DNA from: Dehalococcoides sp.
Lineage (GTDB): Bacteria; Chloroflexota; Dehalococcoidia; Dehalococcoidales; RBG-16-60-22
Assembly: GCA_030665795.1 (NCBI GenBank)
Contig: DAOUZD010000022.1
Coordinates: 1-8,837, forward strand
Length of the DNA: 8,837 bases
Direction: 5' to 3'
Positions 1-6,530 of this stretch are shown here, piece after piece. Made by a program: the position numbers and the translations under genes. The notes under the pieces are model-generated. The model saw only the letters and a list, made by a program, of their open reading frames with translations. It had not been told where the DNA came from and did not search any database. Position 1 is the first letter of the stretch. The number at the start of each line of letters is the position of its first letter.

Positions 1-465
1 CTGGTAAACCGCAACACTTCCTGGTGGACCTTGGTTCTCGGTAAAGAGTTTCCGCAGCAAAACTCCGTGTATTTTGGGTGCCACCATGGTTACGTCAACA
101 TTGAGAGGTGGTGTAATCTGGTGATAGTAAATATTAAAGCCGTGGGCAAACTGAAGAACTTTACCGGCGGTTAGCCCCGGTTCAATTGACTCGCGATAGA
201 CTTGTGGCTGAAAGTCATCAGAGACAAGAAAGACAATAATATCTGCTTTCCGAGTAACTTCAGCAGCCTCGGACACAGCAAAGCCGGCAGCCTCGGCCGC
301 CTCCCAGGCAGCACTGCCGGGCACATCGGCCACAATTACTTTACACCCACTATCCCGCAAGTTTAGGGCTTGGGCATGACCTTGGCTTCCGTAGCCCACA
401 ATGCCGATGGTTTTCCCATCCAATAATGACAGGTCAGCATCTTGGTCATAGTACATCTTTATCAT
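1..465 (-). CDS. ilvC: Ketol-acid reductoisomerase (IlvC), N-terminal 155 residues, cut by the window edge
   Basis: IlvC converts acetolactate or acetohydroxybutyrate to the dihydroxy acid in valine, leucine and isoleucine synthesis, in the cytosol, using NAD(P)H and Mg2+. The visible part is the Rossmann domain. It begins MIKMYYDQDADLSLLDGK, as class I enzymes do, followed by the dinucleotide-binding stretch GYGSQGHAQALNLRDSG (24-40), the FAHGFNI segment with the expected catalytic His (about H108), and VAPK (128-131). The start is ATG at 465, with a perfect AGGAGG nine bases upstream; an in-frame ATG three codons later is less well placed. Two things are odd. The loop after beta-strand 2 reads ADVPGSAAW, with an acidic residue where NADP enzymes have basic or hydroxyl residues, and the usual GHxVR after VAPK is replaced by HGVLLR. 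It follows pepA after 98 bp, without ilvB or ilvN directly upstream. The metal-binding C-terminal knotted domain is off-window. Family assignment is secure; cofactor preference is inference. Confidence 0.95.
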   Translation of the reverse strand, partial: MIKMYYDQDADLSLLDGKTIGIVGYGSQGHAQALNLRDSGCKVIVADVPGSAAWEAAEAAGFAVSEAAEVTRKADIIVFLVSDDFQPQVYRESIEPGLTAGKVLQFAHGFNIYYHQITPPLNVDVTMVAPKIHGVLLRKLFTENQGPPGSVAVYQ

Positions 466-474
466 TTTACTTTT

Positions 475-480
475 CCTCCT
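475..480 (-). promoter_or_regulatory. Ribosome binding site of ilvC
   Basis: Perfect AGGAGG on the minus strand, nine bases before the ATG at 465. It fixes that ATG, rather than the internal ATG at 456, as the start. Part of it (477-481) could pair with 494-498 (TCCTA with TAGGA, 12-nt loop), a weak hairpin that may be chance. Confidence 0.8.
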
Positions 481-563
481 ATAGCGCTGGTTTTAGGACT
501 ATAATCTGGGTGTTAGCCGGAAGTTCTCCTATTGATTTTTCCCCTTTTTATCTAATTCGACTG

Positions 564-2063
564 CTATTTAGCCAGAGAAAGGATAAGATTTACCAGGGTA
601 CGTACCGGTCCTCCGGTAGCCCCTTTAACTTGGTGGGCTCGCTCTTTTTCGCCCAGACTGGTACCGGCAATGTCCAGGTGGACCCAGGGGGTCTCGTCAA
701 CAAACTCAGCCAGAAACTTAGCGGCAGTGATTGCTCCTCCCAATCTACCGCCAACATTCTTGATATCGGCCACATCGCTCTTGTTTTGCTCTTTATACTC
801 ATCATACATTGGCATCTGCCAGATAAGCTCTCCAGCTTCAGCGCCTGCCGCAATCACCTTATCTACCAGCTCCTGATTGTTGCCAAAGGCACCAGTACAG
901 ATATCTCCTAAAGCCACTCGGCACGCCCCGGTTAGCGTGGCCACATCAACCATCAGTTTAGCGCCCTGTTTTTTGGCATAGCTTAAAGCGTCGGCTAAAA
1001 TAAGCCTCCCTTCGGCATCTGTTGAGATAATTTCAATAGTCCTGCCGTTCATTGCCGTCAGAATGTCACCTGGCTTCAGCGCGTTACCGTCGGGCAGGTT
1101 TTCTGTGGCGGGAACAATTGCCGTAACATTAATCTTTGGCTTGAGTTGAGCGATGGCAGTCATGGCGGCGATGACCGCCGCACCACCGGCCATGTCTCCC
1201 TTCATTTCCTCTAACTTCTCTGACGGCTTGATCGAAATGCCACCCGAGTCAAAGGTTACCCCCTTGCCAACTAAGGCTACATTGAGTTCAGTAGAATCCT
1301 CTCCTTTATAGTGAAGAACAATGAATTTGGGCGGTTGCCGGCTTCCCTGGGCAACCCCTAACAGTGCTCCCATGCCTAGCTCCGCTAACTGCTCCCGCTC
1401 GAGAACGCTGACTTCCAATCCGTAACTCTTGGCTAGTTTCATCGTTGTCTCTGCCATGTGGCTTGGCGTCATATAGTTGGCGGGCTCATTGACCATATCA
1501 CGGGCCAGGTTAGTTGCCTCGGCTAACACTCTGCCTTTGTCGCTGCCTTCTTCAAGATGGGGTTTCGCCTCGTCACTGCCAATGATTAAGAACTGCTTGA
1601 TTTCACCGAGTTTGTCTTCCTCTCTGGTTATATGCTTGCGGAATGAATAAAGACCGAGGAGGGCACCCTCGGCTACGGCTTGAGCCGCATCCTCGAAGCT
1701 TATACCGTTTATTCCGGCGCCCTGGGCGGTGGTAGCTATAGTGGCGACGCTCTTCTGCCGTAACCATCGGCAGGTCTCAGCTACTGCCCCTCGAATCTTA
1801 TTGGTCGATAGCTCGGCTTGCTTACCCAATCCTACAACCACCACCCGAGCCGTCGGCAGTTTACCCAGACTATGCACGAGAGTAATTTCATTAAGTTTGC
1901 CTTTAATCTCACCCTGGCTGATAAGTTGAGCAATAGCCCCGTCCAGAGCTTTATCCATCGCCGCGATGTCACCGTCAGGGCTTTCCATGCCTTCAAAAAA
2001 GTTCACCATGATAGCATCAGCTTTAATCTTAGTGATATCACCAATTATGGTCTTAATCTCCAT
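564..2063 (-). CDS. pepA: Leucyl aminopeptidase, M17 family (PepA)
   Basis: This is a cytosolic metallo-aminopeptidase that releases N-terminal residues, typically Leu, from peptides; the family works as a hexamer with two metal ions per site. At 499 residues it has the normal full length. The N-terminal macro-like domain covers about 1-160 and the catalytic domain about 175-499. Metal and catalytic residues are all present by alignment with the E. coli enzyme: K267 and D272 in VGKGVTFDSGG, K279, D290 in KGDMAGGA, and D349, E351 and R353 in the signature STDAEGRL (the family usually has NTDAEGRL). The start is ATG at 2063, preceded by AAGGAG at nine bases. Only 15 nt separate it from the kinase upstream, so it is probably co-transcribed with it. 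M17 enzymes in some bacteria also bind DNA, but nothing here shows that. I expect an active, ordinary housekeeping peptidase. Confidence 0.96.
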   Translation of the reverse strand: MEIKTIIGDITKIKADAIMVNFFEGMESPDGDIAAMDKALDGAIAQLISQGEIKGKLNEITLVHSLGKLPTARVVVVGLGKQAELSTNKIRGAVAETCRWLRQKSVATIATTAQGAGINGISFEDAAQAVAEGALLGLYSFRKHITREEDKLGEIKQFLIIGSDEAKPHLEEGSDKGRVLAEATNLARDMVNEPANYMTPSHMAETTMKLAKSYGLEVSVLEREQLAELGMGALLGVAQGSRQPPKFIVLHYKGEDSTELNVALVGKGVTFDSGGISIKPSEKLEEMKGDMAGGAAVIAAMTAIAQLKPKINVTAIVPATENLPDGNALKPGDILTAMNGRTIEIISTDAEGRLILADALSYAKKQGAKLMVDVATLTGACRVALGDICTGAFGNNQELVDKVIAAGAEAGELIWQMPMYDEYKEQNKSDVADIKNVGGRLGGAITAAKFLAEFVDETPWVHLDIAGTSLGEKERAHQVKGATGGPVRTLVNLILSLAK

Positions 2064-2072
2064 AGCTTAAAT

Positions 2073-2078
2073 CTCCTT
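2073..2078 (-). promoter_or_regulatory. Ribosome binding site of pepA
   Basis: AAGGAG on the minus strand, nine bases from the pepA ATG. It directly abuts the TGA stop of the upstream kinase gene (2079-2081), which suggests co-transcription and possible re-initiation from the kinase gene. Confidence 0.75.
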
Positions 2079-2666
2079 TCACTTATTTGCTTCTCTCACA
2101 ATCTTATCCAGGACAGGGGTAATATCTCTAGAAGTATCCACGGCAAAATGGTTACGACGGATTTGCTGAACTGAGGACTTCATCCTCTGGAACACTGCCC
2201 AGTCAGCGTCGGAATTGCTTTCGGAATTGGTCTCTGCTGTCCTGGCTTTGAGTCGTTGGTAAACTACCTCAGGTGGTGCCTCAACGCGTACCAGAATTAG
2301 CTTGGTATCCAAATGGTCAGCAATATGATACAAGCGCTCACGATACCGCTCGGACAGATTGGTGGCATCTAAAATAAGGGGTATTCCCTTTTTTAGGAGT
2401 CCTTCGATGAGGCGGTGAACGGCTTGGAAAAGGCGTGAACTCTCCGGCGGACTATAGGTTGGCGCCGGGAAAAGAGTCTTACGCAGGGTATCGCTTTCCA
2501 GAATAATAAACGGAAGTCTCTCGGCTAGTTTCTTGCAGAAATAGGATTTTCCGGTGCCGGGCAGGCCACTGACGACAATAAAGACTGGCTTTACTACCGG
2601 TTCAGGAAGCTGCCCTAAACTTTCCGATAGTCGCTGCGCATCAGAAACAACTTGAATCTCGGCCAC
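2079..2666 (-). CDS. P-loop kinase of the AAA_33 / predicted-kinase type, substrate unknown
   Basis: A 195-residue soluble P-loop protein. After about 27 residues of N-terminal extension come a strand and Walker A, GLPGTGKS (34-41), then ESDTLRK (57-63), a typical substrate-binding position in small-molecule and polynucleotide kinases. ILDATNL (98-104) places D100 at the end of a hydrophobic strand (Walker B-like). A lid segment, RLKART (138-143), supplies arginines. This pattern matches the broad family that includes zeta toxins, polynucleotide 5'-kinase domains, gluconate kinase-like enzymes and COG0645 predicted kinases. Nothing visible decides the substrate. No antitoxin-like gene is adjacent, so a toxin role is unlikely. 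The start is GTG at 2666; no other ATG, GTG or TTG lies between it and the in-frame stop at 2691-2693. No ribosome binding site is well spaced (AAGGAA is 19 nt away), but a perfect TATAAT lies six bases before the GTG, so the message may be leaderless. pepA follows 15 nt downstream. Confidence 0.8.
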   Translation of the reverse strand: MAEIQVVSDAQRLSESLGQLPEPVVKPVFIVVSGLPGTGKSYFCKKLAERLPFIILESDTLRKTLFPAPTYSPPESSRLFQAVHRLIEGLLKKGIPLILDATNLSERYRERLYHIADHLDTKLILVRVEAPPEVVYQRLKARTAETNSESNSDADWAVFQRMKSSVQQIRRNHFAVDTSRDITPVLDKIVREANK

Positions 2667-2672
2667 ACTTTG

Positions 2673-2678
2673 ATTATA
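2673..2678 (-). promoter_or_regulatory. Candidate -10 box of a leaderless promoter for the kinase-pepA unit
   Basis: Exact TATAAT on the minus strand. It ends six bases before the GTG start, so initiation would fall at or within a base or two of the start codon. No recognisable -35 hexamer is found 16-18 bp upstream and there is no TGn extension, so the call rests on the -10 match and its position. The gap is AT-rich, and a chance match is possible. Confidence 0.45.
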
Positions 2679-2755
2679 AAATGTTTTCCTTCATTCCGCT
2701 AGTGAGTTTGCCAGAATTGTGTGCCTAATTGTTGAAATGCACCTGAGTTTTCCCT

Positions 2756-3616
2756 TTAGTCCTCACTATAAAAAGCAACGCCAAGTAACCCGGGGCCAGT
2801 GTGAACCCCCATTACCGGGGTGAATTCGGTGATGAACAGCTCCGCACAATCAAACTGGGAGGCAATTCGATTCCTAAGTGTCACTGCTTTATCCGGAGCA
2901 TCAGCGTGCATCACCGCCACATGAAGCGGTTGCCCTTCGACTGCTTTCTTTTCCATCATCTTTAATATGCGTTTCATTGCGCTGGGAATGGTTCTGGGAA
3001 GGGCAACCGTGTGCGCCTCACCATGATTGAGGGTAAAAATAGGCTTTATCTTAAGTAGTGAATTGACTAGGGCGGCGGCTTGGGGCACACGGCCGCCTTT
3101 AACTAAATAATGAAGAGTATCTAGCGCGGCGAATAAATGCACCCGGGACATTATACTCTTAGTTGTTTCTATTACCTCATTTAAGTTTTTTCCTGAAGCT
3201 GCCGCCTTGGCGGCAGCCAGAACCACAAGTCCTTGCGCCGTTGCGGCGGTACCACAATCAAGTACCTTTATAACTACATTGGGGAGGGCGGTCTTTGCCA
3301 TCTCCACAGCTAACTTCGCTGAGTTAAGGGTGGCAGTGAAATTAGATGATATGGTGATGCAGAGGATGCTCTGCGCTCTCTGGCTGGTGTTACGGTAAGC
3401 GTTAAGGAAAGTGTCAGGTGACGGGTGTGAAGTGGTAGGAAGTTTCTCTGTCTGCTGGAGAAGAGCATAAAACTTGGTGGGGCTTATGTCTATCCCATCA
3501 CGGTAGACCTTATCCCCAAAGGTAATTGTCATTGGCGCCAGTTCAATGTCATACCTTTCCACCTGCTCTTGAGGAATGCAGGCGGTGGTATCAGTAACAA
3601 TGGCTACTTTCTTCAT
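2756..3616 (-). CDS. DegV family fatty-acid-binding protein (FakB type), copy 1
   Basis: DegV/FakB proteins bind a single fatty acid and present its carboxylate to the kinase FakA, giving acyl-phosphate for PlsX/PlsY. This 286-residue protein has normal family length and keeps the family landmarks: VTDTTACI (7-14), TTSHPSP (61-67; usually TSQPSP), ISSNFTAT (89-96), DCGTAATAQG (120-129, Cys where Ser is usual), GGR (174-176), KPIF (191-194) and the C-terminal TPVMGVHTGPG (266-276) with the conserved His at 272. It therefore looks competent for ligand binding. Its ATG overlaps the TGA of plsY as ATGA, and there is no strong ribosome binding site of its own, which argues for translational coupling to plsY. 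With a second DegV on the other side of plsY, a role in feeding acyl groups to PlsY is likely. The bound lipid cannot be read from sequence. FakA is not in the window. Confidence 0.93.
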   Translation of the reverse strand: MKKVAIVTDTTACIPQEQVERYDIELAPMTITFGDKVYRDGIDISPTKFYALLQQTEKLPTTSHPSPDTFLNAYRNTSQRAQSILCITISSNFTATLNSAKLAVEMAKTALPNVVIKVLDCGTAATAQGLVVLAAAKAAASGKNLNEVIETTKSIMSRVHLFAALDTLHYLVKGGRVPQAAALVNSLLKIKPIFTLNHGEAHTVALPRTIPSAMKRILKMMEKKAVEGQPLHVAVMHADAPDKAVTLRNRIASQFDCAELFITEFTPVMGVHTGPGLLGVAFYSED

Positions 3617-4248
3617 CTACTTTTCTTGGTTTGCCAGAAGTGATACTCTCGATCAAAAATGAGACCCTTTGTAGCACCAATGTTCGCCATGGCTTCCCTG
3701 GTGCCGGGTAGCGACCTGACACCGAGAAAGAGGGAAAGGGCGAGAGAATAGGCGATAAACATTCCGGAACCATTGAGTTGCCAGATAATCAAAGGCAGGA
3801 AGGCTAGTCCGATGGCAATTGCCAGCCTGACATTGCTGGTAATGACGATGACTATCACTATTATGGTGAGGCTAATGGCAAACTCACCGGGGACCAGAGC
3901 CAGAAGCACTCCCAGGATAGTTGCGGCGCCCTTGCCTCCCTTAAATCTCAGAAAGACGGGCCAGTTGTGTCCGACCACGGCAGCGAAGCCAGCGATGAAT
4001 ATCCATATCAAAGAGAGGCCCAGCCATTGGGCAATAAGCACGGCGATGGAACCCTTGGCGGTGTCAGCAATGAGAACCGCTAAACCAGGTAATAGACCTA
4101 TCTCCCGAGCGGTGTTTAAGGCGCCTATATTACCGCCGCCCACTTGCCGAATATCGCTTCTCTTTATCATGCGGCCGACAATATAAGCCGAAGGGATAGA
4201 GCCTAGCAGATAACCAATAGCCATAGCGATAATCGCATTGAATATCAT
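3613..4248 (-). CDS. plsY: Glycerol-3-phosphate acyltransferase PlsY, acyl-phosphate dependent
   Basis: PlsY is an inner-membrane enzyme that transfers the acyl group of acyl-phosphate to the sn-1 position of glycerol-3-phosphate, the first step of phospholipid synthesis in most bacteria. The protein has 211 residues, normal length. All three conserved loops are visible: GSIPSAY (16-22), GGGNIGALNTAR (37-48; usually GSGNIGATN, so G38 and L44 are mild substitutions) and GHNWPVFLRFKGGKGAAT (93-110). Hydrophobic spans lie at about 3-25, 52-72, 77-97, 112-138, 140-158 and 162-177, with a basic C-terminal tail. The start is ATG at 4248, with GGAG ten bases upstream. It lies 64 bp after degV-2, and its stop overlaps the degV-1 start. 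Flanking by two DegV genes fits the FakB to acyl-phosphate to PlsY route; PlsX, the other acyl-phosphate source, is not seen here. Confidence 0.95.
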   Translation of the reverse strand: MIFNAIIAMAIGYLLGSIPSAYIVGRMIKRSDIRQVGGGNIGALNTAREIGLLPGLAVLIADTAKGSIAVLIAQWLGLSLIWIFIAGFAAVVGHNWPVFLRFKGGKGAATILGVLLALVPGEFAISLTIIVIVIVITSNVRLAIAIGLAFLPLIIWQLNGSGMFIAYSLALSLFLGVRSLPGTREAMANIGATKGLIFDREYHFWQTKKSR

Positions 4249-4312
4249 TATTTCATAACTCCAACGGCCTTCTAACGAGAAAACGAGCCGATTAAGCGCT
4301 CATATTATTCTC

Positions 4313-5167
4313 CTAGTCTTCAGTGTAAAAGGCAAGCCCGATGGTTCCCGTGCCACAGGCATAGCCCATTACTGGGCTAAACTCGGAAAGCCACAACTCG
4401 ACACAATTGAATTCAGCTGATACCCGTTCCTTTAGCCGTTCGGCTTCATCAGGAGCATAGGCGTGAAACACGGCAGCATGCATTGGACTTCGCCCCACTT
4501 TATTTCTCATCATTCGAAGGATACGCTCTATACCGTGCTTCCGGTTTCTCACTGCTCCAGTAAAATGCACTGCTCCAGAAACGGTAAGAACTGGCCTGAT
4601 ATTGAGTATCGAGCCTACCTGAGAGGCTATCTTGGGTATACGTCCGGAGCGGTAGACATGTCGGATGGTGTCTAAAAGAACAACGGCACTCACTTTGTCT
4701 CGCATCTCTTTGGCGGCACTAACCACCTCAACTAGGTTCTTCCCCTCCGCGGCTGCCCGCGCCCCAGCCAAAACAACAAAACCTTCAGCAGGGGTGGCTG
4801 TAAGTGAGTCCAGCACCTCTATGGAAGTATCATCAAGTTCAGCTTTGACTAGTTCTTTGGCCTGCAGGGCAACATTATAGACACCGCTGAGTTTGACTGA
4901 CACGGTAATGCAAAGTATGTTCCTGGCTTGCTTACTTGCGTTGAGATAGGCTTTAATACAATCTTCGGCGGAAGAGGCAGAAGTTCTGAATGAATCAGGG
5001 TCCCTTAAGAATAATTCATACGCCTCTGATGGGGTTATATCAACCCAGTCTTTGTAGACTTTGCCTCCGGCATAGAAGTTGATTGGGATAATTTCAATCC
5101 CATACTGCTCGATTAATTCCCTGGTGAGGCAAGCGATGCTATCAGTGACGATGGCTACCTTTTTCAT
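4313..5167 (-). CDS. DegV family protein, copy 2, with altered ligand-pocket motifs
   Basis: A 284-residue DegV/FakB-type protein and a clear paralogue of the copy at 2756-3616. Both begin MKKVAIVTD, share the same domain order and end in AFY[ST]ED. Several pocket motifs are less canonical. TSASSAED (62-69) replaces TSQPSP. SVKLSG (90-95) replaces SSxLSG. DSLTATPAEG (120-129) is close to normal. SGR (174-176) replaces GGR. SPVMGYACGTG (264-274) lacks both the conserved His and the Pro of GxHxGPG. It may therefore bind a different acyl chain or another hydrophobic ligand, or bind with a different carboxylate network. The start is ATG at 5167, with AGGAGG six bases upstream. It overlaps the last 26 nt of the HAAS gene, and plsY follows 64 bp later. 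It is intact and tightly embedded, which argues against decay. The family call is firm; altered specificity is inference. Confidence 0.9.
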   Translation of the reverse strand: MKKVAIVTDSIACLTRELIEQYGIEIIPINFYAGGKVYKDWVDITPSEAYELFLRDPDSFRTSASSAEDCIKAYLNASKQARNILCITVSVKLSGVYNVALQAKELVKAELDDTSIEVLDSLTATPAEGFVVLAGARAAAEGKNLVEVVSAAKEMRDKVSAVVLLDTIRHVYRSGRIPKIASQVGSILNIRPVLTVSGAVHFTGAVRNRKHGIERILRMMRNKVGRSPMHAAVFHAYAPDEAERLKERVSAEFNCVELWLSEFSPVMGYACGTGTIGLAFYTED

Positions 5168-6131
5168 GGCAGACCTCCTCTGATTCGCTATTCATACTGG
5201 CAATCGGGTAACTTATGTGGCGCTTGAATATTCGTCGACCCTTTCTTAGCCACCGTTCCAGCAGTGGTGGAACTAGGAAAAGTCCCCACATCACCAGCAT
5301 TAGCCCGGCAAAGGTGGACAAACTGAGCCTCCCACCGGCATAATAGGCAACCATAGTCAGTGTTAGGAGCCCCGAGATAATTAATAAAGCTATCCTCAAC
5401 CAGCGCTGTCGTAGACGAATGAAGGCAGCTATAGTTAGTGCTAAAATCAAAAAGCTCAGTCCAATCCAGGGAGCAAAATAATACACGCGTTGCAAAGTGT
5501 ACTCGGTGAATCGGCCATCTGGCGCCACCGTTAAAAACCAGCCGATGATAATTGGCGTTGGCAGTAGCATTAAAGAACTAAATAGCCAATCTCGCTTGGT
5601 GGTTTGAATCACAATACAGAATAGCCACCATAGGGCCAGAGGGAAGTAGAGGGGTATGGTCAGCAATGACCATCCTTCAGGTAGATGAGGTAAAAGGAGA
5701 CCAACTATCACCACTGGTAGTAAAGAGTAGCCCAGCCATGGGAAAACCCAAGTTGGTTTACCATGCAGCCAACCATAGATTACGGTACCTAGGATTAGGG
5801 TGAGCATGATTGAGAGCCAACCGATATGATGCCACCAGTTGAGAGCAAACAATATGCCAAAAAGTAGGTGTGGCATTGAAGCCAGTAGTGCTTGTCGCCA
5901 ACTGCCTTGGCTATGGGCTTCATATATCTGCTGGGCGATCAATTTGGTTGAGCCCAGCAGCCCGAGGCAAGTCTCGGTTGCCTCTTCTTCAGAGAGCCCG
6001 GCCGCCTTCAGTTCCTGGAGTTTATCTTCGATATGTGTCTCTAGCTCACTGATGACTTCTTTCTCTTCAGGGAGATCAATCCTTAAATTATTTCTAATAT
6101 CTTCTAGGTAATGACTCAGTGCGGTTGTCAT
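5142..6131 (-). CDS. HAAS-domain polytopic membrane protein, probable partner of the adjacent PadR regulator
   Basis: A 329-residue protein. Residues 1-70 form a charged helical domain with the HAAS/DUF1700-like pattern ISELETHIEDKLQELKAAGL, then EEEATETCLGLLG and a closing helix. About eight hydrophobic spans follow (roughly 80-99, 104-122, 126-147, 155-176, 182-201, 217-239, 243-265 and 271-292), then a strongly basic segment (294-305) and a short hydrophilic tail. HAAS domains are commonly encoded beside PadR-type regulators and are thought to carry signals between the membrane and the regulator or a transporter. Here the padR gene ends only 13 bp upstream. The start is ATG at 6131, with AGGAG three bases away, which is unusually close. 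The 3' end overlaps degV-2 by 26 nt. The membrane part resembles no transporter I recognise and no ATPase partner is present, so a sensor role is more likely than transport. That role is inferred. Confidence 0.82.
   Translation of the reverse strand: MTTALSHYLEDIRNNLRIDLPEEKEVISELETHIEDKLQELKAAGLSEEEATETCLGLLGSTKLIAQQIYEAHSQGSWRQALLASMPHLLFGILFALNWWHHIGWLSIMLTLILGTVIYGWLHGKPTWVFPWLGYSLLPVVIVGLLLPHLPEGWSLLTIPLYFPLALWWLFCIVIQTTKRDWLFSSLMLLPTPIIIGWFLTVAPDGRFTEYTLQRVYYFAPWIGLSFLILALTIAAFIRLRQRWLRIALLIISGLLTLTMVAYYAGGRLSLSTFAGLMLVMWGLFLVPPLLERWLRKGRRIFKRHISYPIASMNSESEEVCHEKGSHRH
5174..5179 (-). promoter_or_regulatory. Ribosome binding site of degV copy 2, inside the HAAS coding region
   Basis: Perfect AGGAGG on the minus strand, six bases before the degV-2 ATG at 5167. 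It sits within the HAAS gene, encoding its residues around EEV (318-320). Strong independent initiation is expected even though the two genes overlap by 26 nt. Confidence 0.75.
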
Positions 6132-6144
6132 TTGCTCCTACCCT

Positions 6145-6480
6145 TTAATGACTGGCTGGTTGAAAAATCAGATTCATGGCCTTCAGGAAGCCCTGCCAGT
6201 GGATTCTCTCCGTGGCCAGCTTAGAGCGCCCTTTAGCCGTGATGTGATAATAACGCCTTGGCCGCCCGTTAGACAGCAGCTGCCACTTACTCAGAGTTAA
6301 ACCGGCTTTTTCTAAGCGGTGGAGAGCTGGGTAAAGGGTCCCTTCCTTGAATTTAAAGTAGCCCTGGCTCCTTTTCTCAAGCTCCTTGATAATCTGATAA
6401 CCATACATTGGTTGCTGTCCAATTAAGCAGAGAAGCAGGGAATCAGCACTCCCTTTAATTAATTCTCGTCTTGGCTCCAT
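6145..6480 (-). CDS. PadR family transcriptional regulator, short form
   Basis: A 111-residue winged-helix DNA-binding protein. The N-terminal helices LLLCLIGQQPMYGYQIIKEL (16-35) and the EGTLYPALHRLEKAGL stretch (about 46-61) form the DNA-binding core. GRPRRYYHITAKGR (72-85) is the typical PadR wing, and a short helix (about 86-106) serves for dimerisation. The length fits the short PadR class, which has only a minimal C-terminal helix. These proteins are usually repressors of their own operon. The start is ATG at 6480, with GAGG five bases upstream. The gene leads a probable operon with a HAAS membrane protein 13 bp downstream, then degV, plsY and degV. A promoter with an overlapping inverted repeat directly upstream fits autoregulation. 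No ligand or signal can be read from the sequence; the HAAS neighbour is the best candidate input. Confidence 0.92.
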   Translation of the reverse strand: MEPRRELIKGSADSLLLCLIGQQPMYGYQIIKELEKRSQGYFKFKEGTLYPALHRLEKAGLTLSKWQLLSNGRPRRYYHITAKGRSKLATERIHWQGFLKAMNLIFQPASH

Positions 6481-6492
6481 TTTTACCTCGTC

Positions 6493-6530
6493 TAATATAA
6501 TACATAGAGTAACTACATAGTATTATACTA
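6493..6530. promoter_or_regulatory. Probable PadR operator: AT-rich inverted repeat with internal direct repeats
   Basis: Arms TAATATAATAC (6493-6503) and GTATTATACTA (6520-6530) are inverted copies that match at 10 of 11 positions, with 16 bp between them. Inside are two direct copies of TACATAG (6501-6507 and 6514-6520), 13 bp apart, and a near-palindrome ACTACATAGT (6512-6521). The element covers the -10 box and the predicted transcription start, where a bound repressor would block initiation. It does not match the ATGT-N-ACAT PadR box exactly. Assignment to PadR comes from position and symmetry. Confidence 0.6.

Noticed and set aside
477..503. Possible promoter or ribosome-binding-site-masking hairpin before ilvC
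   Set aside because: TATAGT at 498-503 has no -35 partner at 16-18 bp, and the TCCTA/TAGGA stem is only 5 bp with a 12-nt loop. No T-box, leader peptide or Val/Leu/Ile codon run is visible.
426..911. Plus-strand open frame of 161 codons
   Set aside because: It lies opposite the end of pepA and the pepA-ilvC gap. Its translation shows no family pattern and no credible ribosome binding site, so it is a shadow of pepA.
2079..2666. Zeta-type toxin of a toxin-antitoxin pair
   Set aside because: The fold class fits, but there is no small antitoxin gene next to it; the neighbours are degV and pepA, and the general kinase family explains the motifs equally well.
2667..2755. Possible terminator between degV-1 and the kinase
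   Set aside because: Only a 4-5 bp GTGC/GCAC pairing with a long loop and no T-run was found, so read-through from degV-1 into the kinase cannot be excluded.
3773..4186. Plus-strand open frame of 137 codons opposite plsY
   Set aside because: It is antisense to a well-conserved membrane enzyme and its composition follows the complementary strand. It has no recognisable domain.
4246..4262. Two-codon upstream frame (ATG AAA TAA) overlapping the plsY start as TAATG
   Set aside because: GGAG is only 2 nt from that ATG but 10 nt from the plsY ATG, so the latter is the better start and the mini-frame is probably chance.
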